From NCBI GenBank assembly GCA_023954135.1, contig JAMLIN010000001.1:93852-157851 (forward strand): a stretch of DNA of 64,000 nt, written 5' to 3'. The notes beneath the pieces were generated by a model. The model was not told the DNA's origin. It did no database searches and saw only the letters and a program-made list of their open reading frames with translations. Positions 8,941 to 17,883 of the stretch are shown piece by piece (within the stretch, counting starts at the first letter, position 1; every line of letters begins with the position of its first letter). The translations under genes were made by a program, and so were the position numbers. Source of the stretch: Burkholderiaceae bacterium. Its GTDB lineage: Bacteria > Pseudomonadota > Gammaproteobacteria > Burkholderiales > Burkholderiaceae_E.

Positions 8941-9636
8941 ATGCCGACCGGATCCCGGCTCGGCACCGTCGACATGGTGCTGACCGGGCGCGCGGTCGAG
9001 TTCGCACGCCAACGCCCGAGCGCAATCGCGAAGGCGCCACGCACGGGCCGGGTGGCCGTCTGGCGCACGGGACTCGATGGCGACGAACAGGGCGACACCC
9101 GCTTTCACGGCGGCCCCGACAAGGCGGTGCATGCCTATGCCGCCGAGCATTACCCCGAGTGGATCGACGAGCTCGGCCGTCTGCCGGTGCTCGCCGCACC
9201 CGGCGCCTTCGGCGAGAACCTCAGCACCACCGGCATCACCGAGGCGGGCCTGTGTCTCGGCGATCGCCTGCGCATCGGCAGCACGGTGTTCGAAATATCG
9301 CAGGCCCGACAGCCCTGCTGGAAGCTGAATGAGCGCTTCGGCGTGCCGGACATGGCGCGGCGCGTGCAGGACAAGCTGCGCACCGGCTGGTACCTGCGAG
9401 TGCTCGAGCCCGGCAGCGTCGCCGCTGGCGACGATATCCTCCTGCTCGAAAGGCCGCACGCGTCCTGGCCCCTGCTGCGGCTCATGCGGTTGCTCTACGG
9501 GCCGCCGGCGGGCGGCGGTGCATTGCGCGAAGCGCTGCGCTTGCCGCTGGTGCCGTCCTGGCGAGCGCTCATCGAGCGCCGGCTCGCGACCGGCACGATC
9601 GAGGACTGGAGCCCGCGCATCGACGGGCCCGCCTGA
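8941..9636 (+). CDS. MOSC domain protein, YiiM-like
   Basis: A 231-residue MOSC protein. Recognisable family features are HGGPDKAVHAYAAEHY, APGAFGENLSTTGI, and the conserved Cys in QARQPCWKL that in MOSC proteins contacts the molybdenum cofactor, followed by GWYLRVLEPG. YiiM-type members reduce N-hydroxylated base analogues. The C-terminal tail (about 175-231) matches the 3-alpha extension of YiiM. It lies 2 bp downstream of the J-domain/PilZ gene, although no functional link is obvious. Confidence 0.8.
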   Translation: MPTGSRLGTVDMVLTGRAVEFARQRPSAIAKAPRTGRVAVWRTGLDGDEQGDTRFHGGPDKAVHAYAAEHYPEWIDELGRLPVLAAPGAFGENLSTTGITEAGLCLGDRLRIGSTVFEISQARQPCWKLNERFGVPDMARRVQDKLRTGWYLRVLEPGSVAAGDDILLLERPHASWPLLRLMRLLYGPPAGGGALREALRLPLVPSWRALIERRLATGTIEDWSPRIDGPA

Positions 9637-9676
9637 CAGGCTGCGAACGCCATCCTCCGCGGAAACGTCGGCGCCT

Positions 9677-10528
9677 TCAGCTGCGCTTGCCGTCGCTCTT
9701 CGGCGTGACGCTGCGGCTCGCATCGGTGCCGGCCGAGGCGCCGGCATCGACCGGGAGGATGACGCCGGTGATCCAGCGGGCGGCATCGCTCGCGAGAAAG
9801 CACACCGCCTCGGCGACATCCCAGGCGGTGCCTTCGGTCTGCAGCAACGAGGCGAGACGCCGACGCTCGCGCATTTCATCCGTCATCCCGCGGGAGGCCA
9901 CCATCGGCGTGTAGACCATGCCGGGCGCCACGCAGTTGACGCGGATGCCCTCGGTGCCGTGCTGCGCGGCCATCGCGCGTGTGAGGTTGATCACCGCGCC
10001 CTTGGCCGTCGGATACAGCAGGCTGGGATGGCCGCCGACGAAACCGGCGACCGAAGCCATGTTGACGATCGCGCCGCGCCCGGCGACGCGCATCGGCGGA
10101 ATCGCGAACTTCGCCATCAGCATCATCGAGCCGACATCGACCCGCATCGCATGATCCCAGCCCTCGATGTCGACATCGACCGCGTTGCCCGGCGGGCCGC
10201 TGATGCCGACGTTGTTGACCAGCACATCGACCCCGCCCCAGCGATGGAGCGCATCGCCGACCAGGGCCTCGCAATCCTTCGGACGGGAAACATCGGCCGC
10301 GCATGCCGCGGCCTCGCCTCCAGCGTCCCGGATGCGCTTCACGGTGTCGCGTGCCGCATCGATCTCCAGGTCCGCCACCAGCACCTTCGCGCCGCGCATC
10401 GCCAGCAGCATCGCGCTCGCCCGGCCGTTGCCGATGCCCTCCCCGCGCGAGCCGCCGCCGGTCACGATCGCCACCCGCCCGTCGAGGCGGATGCTGGCAT
10501 TGGCGTCGTAGGCGGTGCCGGTGGTCAT
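9677..10528 (-). CDS. short-chain dehydrogenase/reductase (SDR)
   Basis: A 283-residue classical SDR, probably NAD(P)-dependent. The glycine-rich nucleotide motif is slightly expanded (VTGGGSRGEGIGNG), followed by NNVGIS (NNAG variant), the catalytic Ser in NMASVAG and YPTAKGA containing YxxxK. The C-terminal FLASDAARWITGVILPVDAG is typical of beta-keto or sugar alcohol reductases. The last ~25 residues (SAGTDASRSVTPKSDGKRS) are a hydrophilic tail beyond the usual end. The start ATG at 10528 is 11 bp from the stop of the upstream lipoprotein gene, so the two may be co-transcribed. Confidence 0.85.
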   Translation of the reverse strand: MTTGTAYDANASIRLDGRVAIVTGGGSRGEGIGNGRASAMLLAMRGAKVLVADLEIDAARDTVKRIRDAGGEAAACAADVSRPKDCEALVGDALHRWGGVDVLVNNVGISGPPGNAVDVDIEGWDHAMRVDVGSMMLMAKFAIPPMRVAGRGAIVNMASVAGFVGGHPSLLYPTAKGAVINLTRAMAAQHGTEGIRVNCVAPGMVYTPMVASRGMTDEMRERRRLASLLQTEGTAWDVAEAVCFLASDAARWITGVILPVDAGASAGTDASRSVTPKSDGKRS

Positions 10529-10539
10529 GCGGCTTCCCG

Positions 10540-11370
10540 TCAACGCGTCCCGAACAGCGCCGCCCCGTACGAACGGGCGCCGCTCACCCCGGCGACCAGG
10601 AACTCGCGTATCGCCGTGCCTTCGATGGTGGAGGTCAGGCCGATGCCACTGATCGCCTGGTTCGGCAGGGTGCAGGCGGAGCCGAAAACGATGGTGACGT
10701 CGAAGACGTTCACGCCCGCGCGCGGCGTCGCGTTGCCGGTGAACTGGCATTTCGGGCCGACGTTGTTGCGGCTGTCGATGCCGCTGAAGCTGCCGTCGGG
10801 CTGGATCGTCAGCTCGACCGGAATGCCGTCGACCGTCGTCTGCATCGGCCAGGCCCCGACGATGTCCGCCAGGTCCGCCGGCCGCCCGAAGTCGTAGGTG
10901 GTCGCCGGGATCGGCGCGCCGGAGAAGGCCATCGTCCAGTCGGTGAAATCGGCGACGCCGATGACCGACTGGCTCGTGTAGTTCGCCTCCAGCCTGCCGG
11001 GCGCGCCCGGCAGGATGCCGAAGAAGTCCCGCGCATTGACGGAGCTGAACTCGCCGTCGGCGGAAACCCCCGATCCCTGCACGAAGCCTTCGATGACGAA
11101 GCCGCTGACGGTATCGCCACCATAGAGGGCCCAGTAGTCGCCGCCCGGCAGGAAGAGCATCCTGGTGTCGCCCCGGTCGGGACCGATCTCGAAGGGCCCC
11201 CACCAGGCGCCCTGCAGGCTCGACGGCGGGGTGCCGGGGCCTCCGGGGAGCCCGGGATTGACGCCATCGCCACCCTTGCCGCCGGCGCCGCCTCCGCCGC
11301 AGGCCGACATCGCGAACGCTGCGGCGGCCGCCAGACCCAGGGCCATTGCTCTCTTTCCGACTGCGGACAT
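10540..11370 (-). CDS. predicted lipoprotein of unknown function
   Basis: A 276-residue protein with a lipoprotein signal (AMALGLAAAAAFAMSAC, lipobox MSAC), then a long Gly/Pro linker (CGGGGAGGKGGDGVNPGLPG). The rest is beta-rich, with two similar-looking modules opening LQGAWWGPFEIGPD and LADIVGAWPMQTTVDG. This recalls lipoproteins with repeated lipocalin-like or Spy-like beta modules, but I do not recognise the family. ATG 11370 is preceded by GGGAAA at suitable spacing; a further in-frame ATG at 11412 is less likely. Confidence 0.65.
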   Translation of the reverse strand: MSAVGKRAMALGLAAAAAFAMSACGGGGAGGKGGDGVNPGLPGGPGTPPSSLQGAWWGPFEIGPDRGDTRMLFLPGGDYWALYGGDTVSGFVIEGFVQGSGVSADGEFSSVNARDFFGILPGAPGRLEANYTSQSVIGVADFTDWTMAFSGAPIPATTYDFGRPADLADIVGAWPMQTTVDGIPVELTIQPDGSFSGIDSRNNVGPKCQFTGNATPRAGVNVFDVTIVFGSACTLPNQAISGIGLTSTIEGTAIREFLVAGVSGARSYGAALFGTR

Positions 11371-11470
11371 CTGCGTTTCCCGATTCGATTCCCGCAGATG
11401 ATCGCGCAACATCGGTGCTTCGCGCCAGTCGGCCGCCGGAGAGCCCGGCGCAGGGCCGGCCCGGCGGCCA

Positions 11471-12229
11471 TCAATCGCTCGGGATCACCGGATCGCCGCG
11501 CCGCAGGATCCCGGGCACGATCACGTCGGCATACACGCCGAAGCAGGCATCGACGCGCTGCGCGAGCTCGCGCAGGATCGACAGGTCACGCCCCAGCGCA
11601 CCTTGCGGGGCGGTCACCATGACGCAGCGCTGCGTGGGCTCGCGAACCTGCAACAGCACCTCGCCGATGCGCAGGCGACGACCGATCCAGCCCGACTCCA
11701 CCGGGCCTTCGTCGTCGGTGGCGATCAGCAGGTTCGGACGGAACCGGGCCGCATCGATGTCCGAATCCGGCAGTGCGCGGCGCAGCCAGGCGAGCGATGC
11801 GCTGGTGAGCAGATGGACCGGGCCGGAATCGAGGTGCGGCACGTCCGCCTCGGGCGCCAGCGCCACGGTGTCGCCGAACCAGGCCGAGAGCGCAGCGTCG
11901 GCAGCGGGATCGCCGGCCTCGAAGGCGCGTCCGTCGGGAAAGCGCAGGACCGGCCTGGGCTCGCCGTCCACGGCATCGAGCCGGTCCGGCAACTCGGCGG
12001 CGAACCCGAGCAGGCCGTCGAAGAAGCGAAAGCGCCGGGTCGTCTTGCCGCTGCCCAGCTTGCCCTGCGCATCGCGCAGGGCCCAGGCGCGATCGCCGCG
12101 CACCCCGCGCGCCTCCAGCCGCAGGGATTCGCGCGATTCGCCGCCGACCGACTTCACCGGATAGCGCCAGAGTCCGGCCACCATGCCCAGGCGCGCGGCA
12201 GCATCGCCGGCGGGCGTCGTCCTGCTCAT
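11471..12229 (-). CDS. MOSC domain protein with N-terminal beta-barrel
   Basis: A 252-residue protein of the MOSC_N plus MOSC arrangement. The N terminus has LWRYPVKSVGGESRESLRLE and GVRGDRAWALRDAQG, the hallmark of the MOSC_N beta-barrel. The C-terminal MOSC core contains DAARFRPNLLIAT and the Cys of EPTQRCVMVTAPQG that contacts molybdenum cofactor in related N-hydroxylate reductases. Its start overlaps the stop of the exonuclease gene upstream by 4 bp, so it is probably translated from the same transcript. Confidence 0.83.
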   Translation of the reverse strand: MSRTTPAGDAAARLGMVAGLWRYPVKSVGGESRESLRLEARGVRGDRAWALRDAQGKLGSGKTTRRFRFFDGLLGFAAELPDRLDAVDGEPRPVLRFPDGRAFEAGDPAADAALSAWFGDTVALAPEADVPHLDSGPVHLLTSASLAWLRRALPDSDIDAARFRPNLLIATDDEGPVESGWIGRRLRIGEVLLQVREPTQRCVMVTAPQGALGRDLSILRELAQRVDACFGVYADVIVPGILRRGDPVIPSD

Positions 12230-12879
12230 GCGAGTCCCTCGCGCACGCGGCCCTCGAGGCCGTGGAACACCGCGAGCGACGCATGGGCGTCGTTCGCCGC
12301 GTAGAGCAGCTGCGCCGGGCGCAGCCGCGGCTGTGCCCAGTTCGAGGTGGTGGCGGATTTCGGCTTGCGCAGGCGCTGGCCGAGAACGATCGCGACGGCG
12401 GCCTTGAGCCCGACGTCGTGCCGGTAGCCGGTCTCGCGCAGGCGCCGCGCGAGGTCGATCGAGGCACCGAGCCGGATGCCGGTCCTGGCGAAGAGCGGCT
12501 CGCGATCCGAGCGCAGGCCGAAGCCGACCTTCACGATGTCGTCGGACTCGAGCACCATGCGCAGGAACTCGCGCGGCATCTCCGGCCCGACCTGGACGAT
12601 GAAGGCTTCCTCGAGCGTCGCGAGCTGCACCACGTGCGGGCCTTCGTTCGGCTGGCCGCGCACGAAGACCGGTTTCGACTCGGTGTCGAAACCGACATGG
12701 CCTGCCCGGGCGAGGGCCCGGCCGGCATGCTCGCCTTCAGCCTCGTCGCGCACGACATGGATCCGCTCGAGCGGCAGCCCGACGAACTCCGGCATCTGCG
12801 CGATCGCTTCGCGCGAGGGTCGCTGCAGCGGCGCGGCGCCCTTTCCCGGCGCCGCTGCGGCGCGCGCATTCGATTCCAT
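12226..12879 (-). CDS. RNase D-like 3'-5' exonuclease domain protein
   Basis: A 217-residue DEDD-superfamily exonuclease with no HRDC domain. Exo I is VGFDTESKPVF (D and E ligands), Exo II lies around KVGFGLRSDREPLF with a following SIDLARRL, and Exo III is LLYAANDAHASLAVF (YxxxD). Such proteins trim RNA or DNA 3' ends; the short length matches stand-alone '3'-5' exonuclease' proteins of proteobacteria rather than full RNase D. The last codons overlap the MOSC gene start. The start was set at ATG 12879. Confidence 0.78.
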   Translation of the reverse strand: MESNARAAAAPGKGAAPLQRPSREAIAQMPEFVGLPLERIHVVRDEAEGEHAGRALARAGHVGFDTESKPVFVRGQPNEGPHVVQLATLEEAFIVQVGPEMPREFLRMVLESDDIVKVGFGLRSDREPLFARTGIRLGASIDLARRLRETGYRHDVGLKAAVAIVLGQRLRKPKSATTSNWAQPRLRPAQLLYAANDAHASLAVFHGLEGRVREGLA

Positions 12880-13002
12880 CGACGGATTCCCTCGCGTGGC
12901 GCCGCTTCGTACCGGCGGCTCATGCAGCCGAAGGATAACGGACCGCCGGTGCTGCCTGCACCCCGGCGCGGAACATCGCACAATGCGCAACAGGAGAATG
13001 AC

Positions 13003-14034
13003 ATGGCGAGCACCCCCGGGAAACCGTTCCATCCGCCGTCCGACCCGCGCTGGCAGGCGCTGCATCCGGAACCGGCGCTCGAGCCGACGCTCGAGATCGT
13101 CGATGCGCACCACCATCTCTTCGATCGGCCGAGCTGGCCCTACCGGCTCGAGGACCTGCTCGGCGACTTCGCCGGCGGCCATCGCATCAGCGCCTCGGTC
13201 TACGTCCAGTGCGGCGAGCATTACCTCGCCGAAGGCCCGCAGGCACTGCGGCCGACCGGCGAGACCCGCTTCGTCGACGCCGCCGCCCGGCGCAGCCTGC
13301 ACATGACCGAAGGCGCGGTGCATGCCTGCGCCGCCATCGTCGGCTTCGCCGACCTCACCCTCGGCGCCGCGGTCGACGAGGTGCTCGAAGCCCACCTGCA
13401 TGCGGCACCTTCCCGGTTCCGGGGCATCCGCCACGGGCTGTCGACCGATCCCGATCCCGCATTCGCCCGCGTCGGTCCCCGCCCGCCGCCGGGCCTGATG
13501 GCCGAGCCGGCGTTCCGCGAGGGCTTCGCCCGGCTGGCGCCGCACGGCCTGTCCTTCGACGCCTGGCTCTATCACCCGCAGATCCCCGAGCTGGTCGAGC
13601 TCGCCCGGACATTCCCCGATACGACGATCGTGCTCGACCACGTCGGCGGCCCGCTGGGCCTGGGTCGCTATGCCGGCCGGCGCGACGAGGTGTTCGCGCA
13701 ATGGCGCGCGTCGATCACGGCGCTGGCTGCCTGCCGGAACGTCGTCGTCAAGCTCGGCGGCCTCGGCATGCGACTGACCGGCTTCGGCTTCGAGGAAGGC
13801 GCCACCCCGCCGGATTCGGCGACCCTGGCCGCGGCCTGGAAACCCTGGATCGATACCTGCATCGAAGCCTTCGGCGCCGAGCGGGCGATGTTCGAGAGCA
13901 ATTTCCCGGTCGACGGCTGCTCATGCGGCTACGGCGTGCTATGGAACGCATTCAAGCGCATAGCCGCCGACGCCTCGGCCGACGAGAAGGCGGCGCTCTT
14001 TCAGCAGACGGCGCGCCGGGTCTACAGGATCTGA
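13003..14034 (+). CDS. amidohydrolase family 2 protein (lactonase/decarboxylase type)
   Basis: A 343-residue TIM-barrel hydrolase. The metal-binding HxH is EIVDAHHHLFDRPSWPYRL near residue 30. TTIVLDHVGGPLG and NVVVKLGGLGMR are later strand motifs, and MFESNFPVDG near the C terminus carries the catalytic region typical of COG3618 enzymes (2-pyrone-4,6-dicarboxylate lactonase, L-rhamnono- and L-fucono-lactonases). AGGAGAATGAC precedes the ATG. Substrate is unknown. The yghU gene follows after 61 bp on the same strand. Confidence 0.83.
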   Translation: MASTPGKPFHPPSDPRWQALHPEPALEPTLEIVDAHHHLFDRPSWPYRLEDLLGDFAGGHRISASVYVQCGEHYLAEGPQALRPTGETRFVDAAARRSLHMTEGAVHACAAIVGFADLTLGAAVDEVLEAHLHAAPSRFRGIRHGLSTDPDPAFARVGPRPPPGLMAEPAFREGFARLAPHGLSFDAWLYHPQIPELVELARTFPDTTIVLDHVGGPLGLGRYAGRRDEVFAQWRASITALAACRNVVVKLGGLGMRLTGFGFEEGATPPDSATLAAAWKPWIDTCIEAFGAERAMFESNFPVDGCSCGYGVLWNAFKRIAADASADEKAALFQQTARRVYRI

Positions 14035-14095
14035 TCGATCCATCGAGAGCCCGGCCGGCATCCACCGACACCCCCGAACCACGGAGATCCCCAGC

Positions 14096-14971
14096 ATGTC
14101 CAACGATACCGAGTACGTCCCGCCCAAGGTCTGGACCTGGAACAAGGCGAGCGGCGGCCGTTTCGCCAACATCAACCGGCCGATCGCCGGGCCGACCCAC
14201 GACAGGGAACTGCCTGTCGGCCGGCATCCGCTGCAGCTCTACTCGCTCGCCACGCCCAACGGGGTGAAGGTCACTGTGATGCTCGAGGAGCTGCTCGCCG
14301 CCGGCCATGCCGGCGCCGAATACGATGCCTGGCCGATCCGCATCGGCGAGGGCGACCAGTTCGGCAGCGGCTTCGTCGCGATCAATCCGAACTCGAAGAT
14401 CCCGGCGTTGCTCGATCGCAGCGGCCCCGAGCCGATCCGGGTGTTCGAATCCGGCTCGATCCTCGTCCATCTCGCGGAGAAGTTCGGTGCCTTCCTGCCC
14501 ACCGAGCCGGCGAAGCGGGCCGAATGCCTGTCGTGGCTGTTCTGGCAGATGGGCAGCGCCCCCTATCTCGGCGGCGGCTTCGGCCACTTCTATGCCTATG
14601 CCCCGGTGAAGATCGAGTACGCGATCGACCGCTTCGCGATGGAGGCCAAGCGCCAGCTCGACGTGCTCGACCGGCGGCTCGCCGAGGTCGAGTACCTGGC
14701 CGGCGACGAATACACGATCGCCGACATGGCCGTCTGGCCCTGGTACGGCGCGCTGGCCAAGGGGCTGGTCTACGAGGCGGGCGAGTTCCTGTCGGTGCAC
14801 GAGTACAAGAACGTCCAGCGCTGGACCGACCAGATCGCGCAGCGCACGCCGGTCAAGCGCGGCCGGATGGTCAACCGCCTGGTCGGCGATCCGGCGAGCC
14901 AGCTGCACGAGCGGCATGACGCCAGCGACTTCGATACGAAGACGCAGGACAAGCTGAATCCGGGCGGCTAA
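14096..14971 (+). CDS. yghU: glutathione-dependent disulfide-bond oxidoreductase YghU
   Basis: A 291-residue nu-class GST-like protein. The long N-terminal arm (YVPPKVWTWNKASGGRFANI, NRPIAGPTHDRELPVGRHPL) and TPNGVKVTVMLEELL are diagnostic of YghU, as is INPNSKIPALLDR with FESGSILVHLAEKFGAFLP. These enzymes bind two glutathiones and reduce disulfides. The length and order match E. coli YghU. Its 3' end overlaps the convergent gene on the other strand by 101 bp. Confidence 0.92.
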   Translation: MSNDTEYVPPKVWTWNKASGGRFANINRPIAGPTHDRELPVGRHPLQLYSLATPNGVKVTVMLEELLAAGHAGAEYDAWPIRIGEGDQFGSGFVAINPNSKIPALLDRSGPEPIRVFESGSILVHLAEKFGAFLPTEPAKRAECLSWLFWQMGSAPYLGGGFGHFYAYAPVKIEYAIDRFAMEAKRQLDVLDRRLAEVEYLAGDEYTIADMAVWPWYGALAKGLVYEAGEFLSVHEYKNVQRWTDQIAQRTPVKRGRMVNRLVGDPASQLHERHDASDFDTKTQDKLNPGG

Positions 14972-15935
14972 GGAGGCAGCCCAGCCCGACGAGGGTCGTT
15001 TCGACCGCCTCGTCGAGTGGGGTGTGCGGCTCGGCGCCCAGCACCCCCAGCAGGCGGGCGTTGTCGAAAGGCAAGGGCTCCTGCCAGAAGCGGCGCACCT
15101 CGCGCATCTCCCGCAGGCTCTCGTTGAAGGGCGCGAGCAGGGGCAGCAGCCACCAGGGGAAGGCCTGCACGCGTGGCTCGCCGCCGCCGTGGCGGGCAAC
15201 GATGCGCCGGATCGCCGCCGTCATGGCCGTGCCGTCGGGATCCCAGTGGCCCGCCATATGGAAGCGCGCGAAGGGCTCGAGCGCGTCGGCCCGATCGAGC
15301 AGCTCCACCATGGTGCGCGCGACATCGGGCAGGTAGCCCCATTGGTGCCCCGTACCCGGCCGACCGGGGTAGCGGAGGTTGCGCACCGGCCGGCCAGGCC
15401 TGATCATCGCCTGCGAGAACCAGCTGCCGCCGGCCCGGGGGCCGAAGTAATCGCCCGCTCTAACGACGAGCGCGCGGCCCCGGCCCGATTCGGCGAAGGC
15501 GCGCAGCCTGGCCTCCATCTCGACCCGGATCGCGCCCTTGGACCCGGCCGGATGCTGGGGCGCTTCCTCGGTGACCGGCAGGGCGACGCCGGGCCCGTAG
15601 TTGTAGATCGTGCCGGGCAACACCACGATGGCACCCTCGGCGCCGGCGGCCGCCAGGCTGCTGTCGAGCATCGGCAGCACGAGTTGCGACCAGCGTCGGT
15701 AGCCCGGCGGATTGATTGCATGGGCGATCACGTCGCAGCCGCGTGCCGCCGCCGCGACCGCCGACCGGTCGAGCGCATCGCCGGCGATCCAGTCGATGCC
15801 TTCGCGCCGACCCGGTCGGGCGCTGCGATTCATGGCGCGGACCGACCAGCCGCGATCACGCAGCTGCCTGGCCAGCTCGCCGCCGATGCCGCCGCCGGCC
15901 CCGAGGACCAGTGCGGTCCGGTCTTTCTTCGTCAT
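14871..15935 (-). CDS. NAD(P)-binding epimerase-like (atypical SDR) protein
   Basis: A 354-residue Rossmann protein. TALVLGAGGGIGGELARQLR is the dinucleotide motif and LPGTIYNYGPG supplies the extended-SDR active-site Tyr. ALVVRAGDYFGPRAGGSWFS and GYLPDVARTMVELLDR are later landmarks. Homologous proteins usually end near the segment TTLVGLGCL; here the frame continues some 33 residues of low-complexity Arg/Ser/Ala into the yghU coding region, suggesting loss of an original stop. It is divergent from the broken LysR gene, its most likely regulator. ATG 15935 was chosen over 16025 because homology begins there. Confidence 0.75.
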   Translation of the reverse strand: MTKKDRTALVLGAGGGIGGELARQLRDRGWSVRAMNRSARPGRREGIDWIAGDALDRSAVAAAARGCDVIAHAINPPGYRRWSQLVLPMLDSSLAAAGAEGAIVVLPGTIYNYGPGVALPVTEEAPQHPAGSKGAIRVEMEARLRAFAESGRGRALVVRAGDYFGPRAGGSWFSQAMIRPGRPVRNLRYPGRPGTGHQWGYLPDVARTMVELLDRADALEPFARFHMAGHWDPDGTAMTAAIRRIVARHGGGEPRVQAFPWWLLPLLAPFNESLREMREVRRFWQEPLPFDNARLLGVLGAEPHTPLDEAVETTLVGLGCLLSRPDSACPASSYRSRWRHAARAAGSPDRRPGG

Positions 15936-16031
15936 GACCGATCTCCTCGAATCGTTGCGATGGAAGGAGTCTGGCCGCGGATCGACAGCAAAGAAATTGC
16001 CGAAGAAGATGGATCGGCCATACATTCATGC

Positions 16032-17240
16032 ATGGCCAACCCGATCGACTGGACCCTCTACCGGACCTTCCTCGGCGTCCTGCGCGAGGGCTCCCTCTCG
16101 GGCGCCGCGCGGACCCTGGGCATCACCCAGCCGACGGCGGGCCGGCATGTCGCCGCGCTCGAGCGGGCGCTGCGGGTGGTGCTGTTCACCCGCTCGCCGA
16201 GCGGGCTGCAGCCGACCGAAGCGGCCCTCGCCCTGCAGCCGCTCGTCAAGGCCATGGCGGACACCGCGGCGGCGCTCGAGCGGGCGGCGAGCGCCCGCGG
16301 CGAGGGTGGCGACGACGCGCTGCGCGGCGTGGTGCGCATCACCGCCAGCGACGTCATCGGCCTCGAGGTGCTGCCGCCGGTCCTGGCCCGGCTGCGCGAG
16401 CGCCATCGGGCGCTCGTGCTGGAGCTCGCGCTGACCGACCGGGTCGAGGATCTCCTCCATGGTGAAGCCGACATCGCGGTCCGGATGGTCCGGCCCGGCC
16501 AGGAACGACTGATCGCCCGCCGCATCGGCGAGGTGGAGCTCGGCATGCATGCGAGCCGGGGCTACATCGCGCGGCACGGCGCACCGGGGGACGTACAGGA
16601 GCTGCTAGGGCCTGTTCACCCTGCGATGGTCCCCGCGCCGGGGTCTGACGGGTCGCCAGACGAGGCGCCGGCGACGCGCGTGGCGGTGCCACGCAAGGAG
16701 TCGGCAACGAAGTATGGCAGCCCGCCAGACCCCGGCCCGAAGGGTGAGCGCGAGAAAAGCACACACTCGGCGTTGCAAATGCTCGCCGTGGCCCCGCCAC
16801 GGCTGTGCTTTGCGCCTTGATTGTGCGCTTTTCTCGCGCTCACGCGGGGACCATCGCAGGGTGAACAGGCCCTAGACCATTCGCTGGTCGGATTCGATCG
16901 CGAGACGCCCTTCCTGCGCGATGCGGCCCGGCGCCTGGGCGGCATCGGCCGCGAGACCTTCGCGCTTCGCTGCGACAGCAACGCCGCGCAGCTCGCGATG
17001 ATCCGGGCCGGCGCCGGCATCGGCATGTGCCAGGTCGCGCTTGCCGGTCGCGGCGAGCCGCTGGTGCGGGTGCTGCCCGAGGCGTTCTCGCTGCGTCTCG
17101 AAGTCTGGCTGACGATGCACGAGGACCTGCGCCACAGCCCGCGTTGCCGGGTCGTGTTCGATGCGCTCGCCCGGGCGCTCGGCGCGTATGTCGGCTCGAT
17201 CGAGGCGTCAGCCGACACGGCGCCAGGGTATACGAAGTAA
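16032..17240 (+). pseudogene. LysR-family transcriptional regulator interrupted by a 263-bp element
   Basis: The N-terminal winged HTH (YRTFLGVLREGSLSGAARTL, GITQPTAGRHVAALE) and first part of the effector domain run from 16032 to 16608. The remainder resumes at 16876 (HSLVGFDRETPFLRDAARRL to the stop at 17240). Deleting 16609-16875 rejoins ...GDVQELL and DHSLVGFD in frame and gives a normal 313-residue LysR. The insertion is 267 bp with its CTAG duplication, a multiple of three, so only one TGA (16818-16820) inside the element breaks the frame. The gene is divergent from the epimerase-like gene it probably controlled. Confidence 0.88.
16609..16871 (+). mobile_element. 263-bp MITE-like inverted-repeat element, copy 1, inserted in lysR
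   Basis: The element starts GGCCTGTTCACCCTGCG and ends with the exact inverse. Counting the flanking CTAG on each side (16605-16608 and 16872-16875), the perfect inverted arms are 33 bp (16605-16637 and 16843-16875). Inside are two more hairpins. The left pairs 16637-16652 with 16721-16736 (15 of 16). The right pairs GTGAGCGCGAGAAAAGC (16744-16760) with 16827-16843 perfectly. A GCCGTGG/CCACGGC stem (16785-16803) sits inside the right one. No transposase is encoded. CTAG looks like a target duplication, as in the YTAR targets of IS5-type elements, but the family is unproven. Confidence 0.87.
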
Positions 17241-17439
17241 GCCCATACTCTTTCTGATCGCACCTGTCACGGGCCTGATACTTGCTCGTCGCAGCCCGGT
17301 CGCCGCCGGGACGCCCGCCATGAAGAAATCGGCGCACCGCCCGGCGGACGACGATGTAGACTCGACCCGCTGTACCGCGTCGCCGCGCCCCCGCTCAATG
17401 TCGGAGCGCGGCGGCTTCGCCAATCTCCGGAGAACGACC

Positions 17440-17820
17440 ATGGGTTTCTTCAGCAAGATCCTCGACAAGCTCGGCATCCGCAGCGCACAAGCTGCGGAAA
17501 CCCCCGCCCAGACGGCCGCCCCGGCCGCCGATGCGCCGGCGCAGCCGCAGGCAATTCCAGTGGTCGACGTCGTCGCCCAGCTCGAGCAGCGCGCCGCCGC
17601 CAATCCGCAGAAGCTCAACTGGCGCACCTCCATCGTCGACCTGCTCAAGCTGCTCGACATCGACAGCAGCCTCGCCGCGCGCAAGGAACTCGCCACCGAG
17701 CTCGGCTGCCCGGCCAACCTGATGTCCGACTCGGCGCAGATGAACATGTGGCTGCACAAGAAGGTGCTCGAGCGCATCGCGGCCAACGGCGGCAACGTGC
17801 CCGCCGACCTGCTCGACTGA
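17440..17820 (+). CDS. DUF3597 domain protein
   Basis: A 126-residue protein. The N terminus MGFFSKILDKLGI is amphipathic, followed by an Ala/Pro/Gln linker (about 18-50) and the DUF3597 core: VVDVVAQLEQRAAANPQKLN, WRTSIVDLLKLLDIDSSLAA and RKELATELGCPANLMSDSAQ, ending MNMWLHKKVLERIAANGG. Function is unknown for the family. CCGGAGAACGACC precedes ATG 17440. The DUF937 gene follows 63 bp downstream on the same strand, and both have the look of small surface- or stress-related proteins. Confidence 0.85.
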   Translation: MGFFSKILDKLGIRSAQAAETPAQTAAPAADAPAQPQAIPVVDVVAQLEQRAAANPQKLNWRTSIVDLLKLLDIDSSLAARKELATELGCPANLMSDSAQMNMWLHKKVLERIAANGGNVPADLLD

Positions 17821-17883
17821 CGAGCCCGTAGCAGCGGGTTCCACGGCCCGGCGGGCAAGCCCCGCCGGCCAGGGAGAAGACAC

